Shown in pieces: positions 1 through 5,498 of a stretch of 6,091 nucleotides of DNA. Made by a program: the position numbers and the translations under genes. The notes beneath the pieces were generated by a model that was given only the letters and a program-made list of their open reading frames with translations, made no database searches and was not told the origin of the DNA. This stretch comes from Pseudodesulfovibrio sp. Its GTDB lineage: Bacteria > Desulfobacterota > Desulfovibrionia > Desulfovibrionales > Desulfovibrionaceae. Position 1 is the first letter of the stretch. Each line of letters starts with the position of its first letter. The stretch spans positions 1-6,091 of the forward strand of contig JAFLJW010000016.1 of NCBI GenBank assembly GCA_022712815.1, in the 5' to 3' direction.

Positions 1-1181
1 ATTGCCACAATGGAGAAGGTTATCTTGTAGTCAAAATATACCAGGAGCAGGCCGGAGAGGATTGGCCCTGAAGCGTGGCCGATATCGAAAATGGTTCCAA
101 AGGTTCCCATGGCTGCTCCGTAGTGCTTTGCCTGGCAGAAATCAGCTACCAGCGCGGCGGACGAAGACGTGACAAAAGCCTCGCCAAGGCCAAAGATCGA
201 ACCGGCTACGAGCAGGGACGTGAAGTCTCCCAGATGCGGGATGGCTGCCATGGGGACTGCGCAGAGCAGCATGCCGGATACGATGAGAGGACGGCGACCC
301 CAACGGTCGGAAATTCGGCCCATCAGAGGTTTGGCCAAAAGCGTTACAACGACCTGTACTCCCCAGAGCATACCTGCCTGGAAGGCGTTCAGGCCGACAA
401 CGGTGACCGCGTAAATCGGCAGGAATGCCTCCAGCGCACCCATGCTCATGTTTTGGACGCCTTCCAGGGCCGAGGTGACGAGCACTCGCTTGTCCGCCAC
501 GACCTGCTTGATGCCTGTGAAAAAGGAAGCAAACCGTTGCCCAAGGTTTTTTCCCTGGACCGGCTTATCTCCCTTGCGCAGGAAGAGGACACCCAGGGCA
601 AGGGCAGCGGCACCTGCCAGCGCACTGACCAGATACACCGCCCGAAAATCGCTCAGGCCAGCCTCGCCTGTCCCGCTGAGGGCCGACAGGATAAAGCCGC
701 CTATGGGAGCACCGAGCAATGTGCCGACAATGGCCACGGATGAGAACCACGAGAGAAGTTCGCCTTTTCGGTTCCCGGCAACATCCGCGACCACGGCCAT
801 GGCAACCGGCCCGTATATGGCCGTGGCAAGGCCATGGATGAACCGCACGGCCACCAACGCCTGATAGGAGGAGATGAACAGGTAGGCAAACGGTATGAGG
901 CCAAAGAAAACCAATCCAGCCAACATGGTCCGGCGGCGGCCAATGATGTCGGAGATGGCACCGGACGGCATCTTGAAAAAAATGCCGGTAACGGTGGAGA
1001 TTCCCACGGCAAGGCCGATGCCTTCAGGCCCGGCCCCAAGTGCCAGCGCGAACAGGGGGAGGACCGGATTGCGAGCCAGTGCGTATGAAAAACGTGCGAG
1101 AAAGTTTACACCGCAAAGGACGCTGAAAAGGGATTTTGCTTCCTTTTTGGTTTCATTGGAAGATATTTGGTCGGAAGTCAT
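1..1181 (-). CDS. MFS transporter, drug/anion-efflux type (C-terminus cut by window edge)
   Basis: An inner-membrane major facilitator superfamily carrier, probably a proton-driven exporter. The frame is open for 393 residues with no stop before the left edge, so only the last part of a roughly 400-residue protein is missing. Successive hydrophobic segments fit a 12-helix fold. The family's motif A appears twice, in the loop after helix 2 (GAISDIIGRR, about residues 74-83) and again after helix 8 (GRISDRWGRR, about 288-297), the duplicated-half hallmark. A hydrophilic central loop lies near residues 203-220. The start is chosen by spacing: AAGGA at 1192-1188 is 6 bases before the ATG at 1181 but only 3 before the ATG at 1184. 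The stop of the upstream chrB-like gene overlaps both starts, so translation is probably coupled. The substrate cannot be read from sequence; the neighbour suggests chromate or another toxic solute, which is inference. Confidence 0.92.
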   Translation of the reverse strand, partial: MTSDQISSNETKKEAKSLFSVLCGVNFLARFSYALARNPVLPLFALALGAGPEGIGLAVGISTVTGIFFKMPSGAISDIIGRRRTMLAGLVFFGLIPFAYLFISSYQALVAVRFIHGLATAIYGPVAMAVVADVAGNRKGELLSWFSSVAIVGTLLGAPIGGFILSALSGTGEAGLSDFRAVYLVSALAGAAALALGVLFLRKGDKPVQGKNLGQRFASFFTGIKQVVADKRVLVTSALEGVQNMSMGALEAFLPIYAVTVVGLNAFQAGMLWGVQVVVTLLAKPLMGRISDRWGRRPLIVSGMLLCAVPMAAIPHLGDFTSLLVAGSIFGLGEAFVTSSSAALVADFCQAKHYGAAMGTFGTIFDIGHASGPILSGLLLVYFDYKITFSIVA

Positions 1182-2143
1182 CATTTGTCCTTGTTGGCGA
1201 AGGCTGCGTGGAGTGCGTCGAAAATGAGCATCGCCCTTTCGCAGAGTTGGTCGTCGTTGTCGCTAAGTGTGATCAGTCCATCGAGAAGGTTCTTCAACAG
1301 GGTCGCGTCATCGGGCAGGGCGGTCCCGTCTTCCACATCAATATAGCGGATGAGCTCACCCATGCGGACAAAGGGCATGCCTGTCAGCCCGAAGCTGCGC
1401 ATGACGACTTCAAACGTGATCATTTTCCCCTGGTGGGTAAAGCGGGCGTCGCTCATGTCAAATCCGATCTCGCCTGCGGCTTCGTCTGCGCACTCTCCGC
1501 GCTCAATGAATTTGTGCTGTGCTTCCCGGTCTATAAACCGCTTGATGAGCCAGAGTGTACTCAGTCTGTCGATGTACGGGCGGGCGCGAGTGACCCATAT
1601 CCGGTCGGAAAAATCGGCAGTATCAAGAAGGGGGATGGCAACTTCATTGCCTTCGAGTTTTCGCAGTCGGTCAGCAACGTTTCCCAAGGCCGCATGGACC
1701 TGAGTCGCGGCTTTTCCCGGAAAATAGTCTGTCTCGCGGATGGCTTCAAACCGTTTGCGCAGGCGGCGCAATTCAGTCCTGATCTTTTTCCCCTTTTCCG
1801 GGCTTAAGTTTTTGTCCAGTGACAAATTCAACTCGCGGCTTGCATCCAGAACCTTCGCGTATGCCTTTTCACTTTGCCGGGAAAAAAGTTTCACAATATC
1901 TTTGTTGGGGATGTTCTCCACGGCCTCACAGCGAAAAAATGCTGCTTCGCCGCCGACTTCTTCAACCTCTCCAGACAGCCACATGAACCTTTCGGCCAGA
2001 TCTTCGCGGTCCGGCAACACGTACAAGGATGTTTTCAATTGCACTGCGCCAAGTCCCTGGACTTTTCGCCAGATACCGACTCGTGCTTTTGGTTTTGCAG
2101 AAGGTATTGAATATGAGAAAAAGAGCCACTTTATGTTATTCAT
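1181..2143 (-). CDS. chrB: ChrB-type chromate resistance protein
   Basis: A 320-residue cytoplasmic protein of normal ChrB length with both expected domains. The ChrB N-terminal domain covers about residues 5-75 (WLFFSYSIP, then RVGIWRKVQGLGAVQL, YVLP and EEVGGEA). A basic helical linker follows near 115-140 (LRRLRKRFEAI). The C-terminal ChrB domain runs from about 182 to 315, with WVTRARPYIDRL at 183-194, WLIKRFID at 198-205, FDMSDARFTHQG at 228-239 and FDALHAAF near the end. In characterised systems such as Ochrobactrum tritici and Cupriavidus, ChrB regulates, in response to chromate, the operon that encodes the ChrA efflux protein. Here the coupled downstream gene is an MFS carrier instead. 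The start is fixed by the domain beginning at residue 6, with no other start codon close upstream; there is no Shine-Dalgarno site in front of it. Family assignment is strong; the substrate or signal here is inferred. Confidence 0.9.
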   Translation of the reverse strand: MNNIKWLFFSYSIPSAKPKARVGIWRKVQGLGAVQLKTSLYVLPDREDLAERFMWLSGEVEEVGGEAAFFRCEAVENIPNKDIVKLFSRQSEKAYAKVLDASRELNLSLDKNLSPEKGKKIRTELRRLRKRFEAIRETDYFPGKAATQVHAALGNVADRLRKLEGNEVAIPLLDTADFSDRIWVTRARPYIDRLSTLWLIKRFIDREAQHKFIERGECADEAAGEIGFDMSDARFTHQGKMITFEVVMRSFGLTGMPFVRMGELIRYIDVEDGTALPDDATLLKNLLDGLITLSDNDDQLCERAMLIFDALHAAFANKDK

Positions 2144-2178
2144 ATACAGAAAATATATTATACCTATAACGTTGTCAA
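2143..2178 (-). promoter_or_regulatory. Putative chrB promoter giving a leaderless transcript
   Basis: On the minus strand a consensus -35 TTGACA occupies 2178-2173. A 17-base spacer leads to TATTTT at 2155-2150, which would place transcription start at 2143, the A of the chrB ATG. Better-looking -10 hexamers overlap (TATATT at 2157-2152, TATAAT at 2162-2157) but need spacers of only 15 and 10 bases. The region is very AT-rich. No purine-rich ribosome site lies before the ATG, which fits leaderless translation. The boxes are visible; their use is inferred. Confidence 0.45.
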
Positions 2179-2180
2179 CG
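2158..2180. promoter_or_regulatory. Two abutting palindromes, candidate operator in the chrB promoter
   Basis: Plus strand TTATACCTATAA (2158-2169) is an inverted repeat with 5-base arms around CC. It abuts CGTTGTCAACG (2170-2180), a perfect inverted repeat with 5-base arms around one central base. The second contains the chrB -35 box and the first lies in the spacer and overlaps possible -10 boxes, so a protein bound here would block RNA polymerase. ChrB itself is the natural candidate if it autoregulates. Short AT-rich palindromes also arise by chance. Confidence 0.35.
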
Positions 2181-2195
2181 AAAGGAGCAAGCCCT

Positions 2196-2234
2196 GTGAA
2201 GAGTTTTGAAAACAGCCTGATTGTGGTCGAATGA
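2196..2234 (+). CDS. Possible 12-codon leader peptide upstream of the HD-GYP gene
   Basis: A GTG start with the strongest ribosome binding site in the window (AAAGGAG at 2181-2187, 8 bases away) opens a frame encoding MKSFENSLIVVE and ends at TGA 2232-2234. It lies 79 bases ahead of the HD-GYP start and is in another frame. Its stop overlaps an ATG (2231-2233) that opens a 15-codon frame ending at TAG 2276-2278. A third, of 13 codons, runs 2280-2321 and overlaps the HD-GYP start. No run of a single regulatory amino acid is present, so classical attenuation is not indicated. It could be a true leader peptide, the start of a gene broken by frameshift, or chance. Confidence 0.25.
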   Translation: MKSFENSLIVVE

Positions 2235-2313
2235 TAATTGTCCGCAACTTTCTTTCAATAAATGGGAGAGCGCGGTAGTATGCATGGAGTTGAACCAAAG
2301 AAAGGGAAAAGTC

Positions 2314-3330
2314 ATGATTGAACAGACGCTTGAGGACGCTCTCTCCGAGGTCTATTTACAGATAAGCCCCAATATTCTGGAGAGCTTTCCCAAGTTTAGG
2401 CCACCGGTTGATCTTTATATTTATGATCAGGCCGTTGCGCAGGTGAAGAAATTCCACCGGGCCGAGGCCCGACTGGGTACGGAAAAGCAGGCCGTGGTAG
2501 CGACTTTCGCCCGCGAGAATCTGCTTTTTTTGCTGCGTGACGATTACCGCGTGTATGCCGAGCACCTGAGCAGGAAGCTTGGACTGGTGCTGGTGGAGGA
2601 TGATTTCAAGGCCAGGGAAGTGTCCGAGATATTCTTTATCGCCTTCCGCGACCGGATGGACGTTTTTCTGAGTCAGCCAAAGATCGAACCTTTCAAGGAG
2701 TTGCTCAGGGACGTTTCCATCCTGGCGGAATATCTGTGGACCGATCCCTGCCGTGTCGAGTTCCTGACCAAAACCCTGCACAAGGAGTATGATCTGTCCG
2801 TCCATTCGGTGAACACGATGTTCATCGGACTTGGGTTGTTTGTCATGGCGTCCGGGGCCAGGCCGGAACGGATGGAGGTGGTCAATCTGGCATTGGGCCT
2901 GATCCTGCACGATCTTGGCATGACCAATGTGCCAAAGTTCATTACCGACAAAACACAGTACCTTGTCTGGCGGGATCGGGGTTCCATTGAAAACCATATC
3001 AATGCGGGGCTTAAAAAGCTCGAGCGGCTCGAAATCAACGATCCAACCGTGCGTCAGTGCATGAGCCAGCACCATGAACGGCTCGACGGGTCTGGTTACC
3101 CGGAAGGACTAAGGGCTGACAGCATGAGCATGGCTGGTCGGCTGTGCGCTGTGGCCGATTCCTTTTCAGCCATCATCGGAGATCGTCCCTATCATTCTTC
3201 CAAGGTATTTAATGAGGCGGCAGGGACTCTGATAGCGGACAAGGGGCGGTATGAACCGGCTTTGACCAGGCTTTTGGTCGGTCTCCTGAAGGAGGGGTTT
3301 CCCGGTTGTGTGGGTGAAGATATGAATTAG
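2314..3330 (+). CDS. HD-GYP domain protein, probable cyclic-di-GMP phosphodiesterase
   Basis: A 338-residue protein with no signal peptide or membrane segment, so probably cytoplasmic. HD-GYP domains hydrolyse the second messenger cyclic di-GMP. The domain spans about residues 155-330 and the expected metal ligands are present: H164 (HSVN), H199-D200 (HDLGM), H228 (ENHINAG), H253-H254 (HHERLDGSGYP) and D282 (VADSFSAI). The GYP signature is at 261-263 and DRPY at 290-293. The family's usual HDxGK lysine is methionine here (M203). Residues 1-150 are mostly helical and charged and match no input domain I recognise. The start at 2314 is chosen because AAGGG lies 7 bases before it; the in-frame ATG at 2284 and TTG at 2221 lack well-spaced sites. 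It is transcribed divergently from chrB and converges on a solute-binding protein gene. Confidence 0.88.
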   Translation: MIEQTLEDALSEVYLQISPNILESFPKFRPPVDLYIYDQAVAQVKKFHRAEARLGTEKQAVVATFARENLLFLLRDDYRVYAEHLSRKLGLVLVEDDFKAREVSEIFFIAFRDRMDVFLSQPKIEPFKELLRDVSILAEYLWTDPCRVEFLTKTLHKEYDLSVHSVNTMFIGLGLFVMASGARPERMEVVNLALGLILHDLGMTNVPKFITDKTQYLVWRDRGSIENHINAGLKKLERLEINDPTVRQCMSQHHERLDGSGYPEGLRADSMSMAGRLCAVADSFSAIIGDRPYHSSKVFNEAAGTLIADKGRYEPALTRLLVGLLKEGFPGCVGEDMN

Positions 3331-3331
3331 C

Positions 3332-3360
3332 GGTGTCTCGAAAAATTGCTTCCGAGAACC
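3332..3360. terminator. Weak hairpin between convergent genes
   Basis: GGT (3332-3334) and TCTCG (3336-3340) can pair with CGAGA (3353-3357) and ACC (3358-3360). This gives eight base pairs with one bulged G and a 12-base loop. It fills most of the 32-base gap between the two convergent stop codons and could act in both directions. There is no T run on either side, so it is not a canonical intrinsic terminator. Confidence 0.25.
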
Positions 3361-3362
3361 TG

Positions 3363-4217
3363 TTAAGAATCCAGTCCGTGAGCGTGTAGCCACATCTTGC
3401 GAACGGCAATGCCGATGATGAGGATGAGTACGGGCACACCGATGCATGGCAGCAGCCAGTCGGGGTTTGAGTCTTTGGACATGAACCACTTGCCGTGGAT
3501 GTACTTGAGTTCCTGTTTGTCGATATCCATCCAGCCGTAGCTGATGAATTGCAGAATCTCGTGCTTGCCTTCGCCCACGGCCATTCGCATGGGTTTGCTG
3601 TAGAGTCTTTTACTGTTTTTAACCATGCCCCTGATGCCATAAAGATTCATGTAATAGCTGCCGGTGGGCTGGTCTGCCACAAAGGCCTTGATGGTTCCAT
3701 CTGCCACCGCTTTGATCATGACCTTGTTGTCATCGAAGAGGATTAGGGCACGTTCAGGTCGTTTGGTGCGCATGTAGTATTCTTCGTAGCCGCCTTTGAC
3801 GACTCCGACAGCGGGAGAGTTTTCGTTGCCGTTTATTGCATCCTTCATGGTGTAGAGATGTGAGGAGAGTTCCGTAATGGTCGGGCCGTAGTCAAGGAAG
3901 TGGTCCCGTTCTCCGGAGTAAATAAGCCCTCCGTGTACATCGGCTTTGCCCTCTTTGACCATGTCCAGCGATTCCTGCCAGGTGCCCAGCAGGAATTTGA
4001 TTTCTATGGAGTTGGCAGAGCCGAAAGCTTTCCAGATATCTATCAGATATCCTTTTGGGGTATTGCTTTCATCAAGATAGGAGAAAGGCGGATAGTTGGT
4101 GTCGTGCGCAATGACAAGCCGGGATACCCTGTTATTTAATGGGACGGAGACTGCATTCCCGGCCATCAGGGAGACGAAAAGAAGTGTGCTTATATAAATG
4201 ATGATCAATCTATACAT
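3363..4217 (-). CDS. Membrane-anchored solute-binding protein (SBP_bac_3 family), no output domain
   Basis: A 284-residue protein. Residues 1-22 form a signal peptide (MYR, then a hydrophobic core to about residue 20). Residues 33-245 form a family-3 periplasmic solute-binding fold, with the opening VIAHDTNYPPFSYLDE at 35-50, GYLIDIWKAFG at 56-66, the lobe motif GKADVHGGLIYSGER at 90-104 and AFVADQPTGSYYM at 178-190. A single transmembrane helix follows at about 254-273, then RK and ten residues. Free transport components of this family lack such an anchor; the arrangement is that of the sensor half of histidine kinases or diguanylate cyclases, yet the stop comes right after the membrane. It may be a truncated sensor or one that signals through a partner. 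The start is set by the signal peptide and has no Shine-Dalgarno site. The ligand is unknown; amino acids are usual for the family. Confidence 0.85.
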   Translation of the reverse strand: MYRLIIIYISTLLFVSLMAGNAVSVPLNNRVSRLVIAHDTNYPPFSYLDESNTPKGYLIDIWKAFGSANSIEIKFLLGTWQESLDMVKEGKADVHGGLIYSGERDHFLDYGPTITELSSHLYTMKDAINGNENSPAVGVVKGGYEEYYMRTKRPERALILFDDNKVMIKAVADGTIKAFVADQPTGSYYMNLYGIRGMVKNSKRLYSKPMRMAVGEGKHEILQFISYGWMDIDKQELKYIHGKWFMSKDSNPDWLLPCIGVPVLILIIGIAVRKMWLHAHGLDS

Positions 4218-4252
4218 GGTATAACAATATCAGAGTGTAATGTCTGTAGCAA
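4217..4252 (-). promoter_or_regulatory. Putative promoter of the anchored solute-binding protein gene
   Basis: TTGCTA at 4252-4247 and TATTGT at 4229-4224, separated by 17 bases, each match the sigma-70 consensus at four of six positions. Transcription would begin at about 4217, the A of the ATG. It lies in the 45-base gap behind the GNAT gene. Readthrough from upstream remains possible, so this may be an additional rather than the sole promoter. Confidence 0.3.
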
Positions 4253-4262
4253 CGTGAAATGG

Positions 4263-4688
4263 TTATAGCTTAATGTACCCTTTGGCCGCGGATGATTCTG
4301 GGTCCTCGAATCGGGCCATGGCCGTGAGCATGGGCCTGAAGCCTAGCCGCTCATAAAAGCTTTCTTTTCCCGGCACTGCCCACAGGATCGTGGTCGGGGT
4401 GTCCAGCCGTTCAAGCATCTCTGTCATCATCCTGTTACCAATCTTTTTACCTTGGTATTCAGGCATGATACATAGATCATAAATGACAGATTGACGCTCT
4501 CCGTCAGATAATGCACGCCCCATGCCAACGAGGGTTTTTCCGTCCCAGGCAAAGCAGACAAGATCGCTGTTGGCAAAGGTCCGTTTACATACATCAGGCT
4601 GGCGAGTGCCTAGCTGGGCGCGTTCAAAAATGTCGGTGGCTTTTTCCCAATTGACACCGGATACGTCGAATTTCAGCTCGATGTTCAT
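4263..4688 (-). CDS. GNAT family N-acetyltransferase
   Basis: A 141-residue, single-domain cytoplasmic enzyme predicted to transfer an acetyl group from acetyl-CoA to an amine. The acetyl-CoA-binding motif A is clear: strand VIYDLCIMPEYQ at 68-79, then the pyrophosphate loop QGKKIG at 79-84 and a helix. FYERLGF at 111-117 is the typical C-terminal GNAT signature. The length is normal for a small GNAT and the protein looks intact. It starts 4 bases after the thioesterase stop; a weak purine stretch (AAAAGAGA) inside the end of that gene serves as the ribosome site, so the two are very likely cotranscribed. The acceptor substrate cannot be predicted; a small amine, a protein N-terminus or a metabolite are all possible. 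Confidence 0.88.
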   Translation of the reverse strand: MNIELKFDVSGVNWEKATDIFERAQLGTRQPDVCKRTFANSDLVCFAWDGKTLVGMGRALSDGERQSVIYDLCIMPEYQGKKIGNRMMTEMLERLDTPTTILWAVPGKESFYERLGFRPMLTAMARFEDPESSAAKGYIKL

Positions 4689-4692
4689 TGGG

Positions 4693-5454
4693 TTATCTCT
4701 TTTCCCACCATGAGCGCATGCGCACGATTTCCGTGTTGTCCACTGGCCGGATGAGGCTGTGGAGCATGGTGTTCATGTCGCCATCCGGTTCGTCCGCGGT
4801 GCAGGAAGAGATGATTTCATCCCCGGCAAAGGATTCGTTCCTGAACTGGATGTCGATGCCGAGGCAGCGGTTCTTGTCGCACCATGTTTCAGGCACGGCT
4901 TCGAGGCAGAATTCGGTATAGCGCACGTTGTTGACATGGCCGTTGATGTCGAGGTCTGCCCGGCGAGCTGTGATGGTGGTGGCGTGGTCGCCTTGCTTGA
5001 GCCTCTTGACTGCGCGGGACGGGAAGGTCAGGGCGCGGTCCCTGTCCGGGATGAATCTTTTTTTGAGTACGGTTTCCGGCTTGTCCGGCCTGTGGGTGAC
5101 GCTATTCATGGTCACCCATGATGTTGTGGCTCGGCCGATGACTTTGTTTTCATCGTGAATGAGGAAATCACGATTGGCAACGAGCCGTTCATTTCCGGAC
5201 GGCCAGGTCAGGACACGGACTTTTTCGCCATAGCCGGGTAGTCGGTCCATCATGATGTGGAGCCGGGAAAGCAGCCATAAATGGCCGCTTTTTTCCAGAT
5301 CATGAAAGCCGAATCCCATTGTATCGGCATGACGTGAGGCCATGTCCTGCAAGTGGTTGCAGGTGGACGAGATGGAAACATGTCCATCCATGCGCGGCTC
5401 GTACGAGCGGATATTGTAGGTGTGCTCAAACGTGAGAGATGATTTAGTTGTCAT
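4693..5454 (-). CDS. Acyl-ACP thioesterase
   Basis: A 253-residue cytoplasmic enzyme of the FatA/FatB-type acyl-ACP thioesterase family, which releases free fatty acids from acyl carrier protein. The two tandem hotdog domains are visible. The first holds YNIRSYEPRMDGHVSISS (13-30), NHLQDMASRHADTMGFG (33-49) and WLLSRLHIMMDRLPGYGEKV (60-79). The second holds the catalytic segment DLDINGHVNNVRY (167-179). By alignment with plant FatB, D169, N171 and H173 are the catalytic Asp-x-Asn-x-His residues, and E207 in FRNES matches the catalytic glutamate of the plant RREC motif. The length is typical of bacterial members. It follows the solute-binding gene by 44 bases and precedes the GNAT gene by 4. 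No Shine-Dalgarno site precedes the ATG, but the family's N-terminal motif begins shortly after it, so the start is credible. Chain-length preference is unknown. Confidence 0.9.
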   Translation of the reverse strand: MTTKSSLTFEHTYNIRSYEPRMDGHVSISSTCNHLQDMASRHADTMGFGFHDLEKSGHLWLLSRLHIMMDRLPGYGEKVRVLTWPSGNERLVANRDFLIHDENKVIGRATTSWVTMNSVTHRPDKPETVLKKRFIPDRDRALTFPSRAVKRLKQGDHATTITARRADLDINGHVNNVRYTEFCLEAVPETWCDKNRCLGIDIQFRNESFAGDEIISSCTADEPDGDMNTMLHSLIRPVDNTEIVRMRSWWEKR

Positions 5455-5498
5455 AACAACGAGTTACTTAGTGGACTTCACCAGTCGTGTAAAGTTTC

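Larger units (their letters stand above)
2144..2313. other. Divergent intergenic region between chrB and the HD-GYP gene
   Basis: These 170 bases hold the 5' signals of two divergent transcription units. The chrB side (2144-2180) carries the promoter and paired palindromes. The plus-strand side has AAAGGAG at 2181-2187 ahead of a 12-codon frame, and AAGGG at 2302-2306 before the HD-GYP start. For the plus-strand transcript the best promoter I can find is weak: TTATTC at 2136-2141 and TATACC at 2159-2164, 17 bases apart, which would overlap the chrB promoter. I see no hairpin-plus-T-run attenuator and no riboswitch-like structure. Confidence 0.5.

Noticed and set aside
75..864. Long plus-strand open frames (75-743, 442-864) opposite the left-edge gene
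   Set aside because: They are antisense to the MFS gene, have no transmembrane or domain pattern and an odd composition; the minus-strand frame shows clear MFS motifs.
1136..1807. A 223-codon plus-strand frame
   Set aside because: It lies wholly antisense to chrB, whose two domains are recognisable; the plus-strand product matches nothing I know.
2356..3075. A 239-codon minus-strand frame
   Set aside because: It is antisense to the HD-GYP gene, which carries all family motifs; it is a mirror of that gene's codon pattern.
3209..3362. Continuation of the anchored binding protein in another frame, beginning LTDWILNRFSEAIF
   Set aside because: I considered it as a remnant of a lost signalling domain after a frameshift. 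Only about 17 residues look protein-like before it runs antisense into the HD-GYP gene, too little to support a pseudogene.
4693..5158. Plus-strand frames at 4759-5121 and 4928-5158
   Set aside because: Antisense to the thioesterase catalytic region and without recognisable motifs.
5465..5493. TTTACA (5493-5488) and TAAGTA (5470-5465) as a promoter for the thioesterase gene
   Set aside because: Spacing is 17 bases, but the -10 box matches consensus at only two of six positions, so I did not annotate it.
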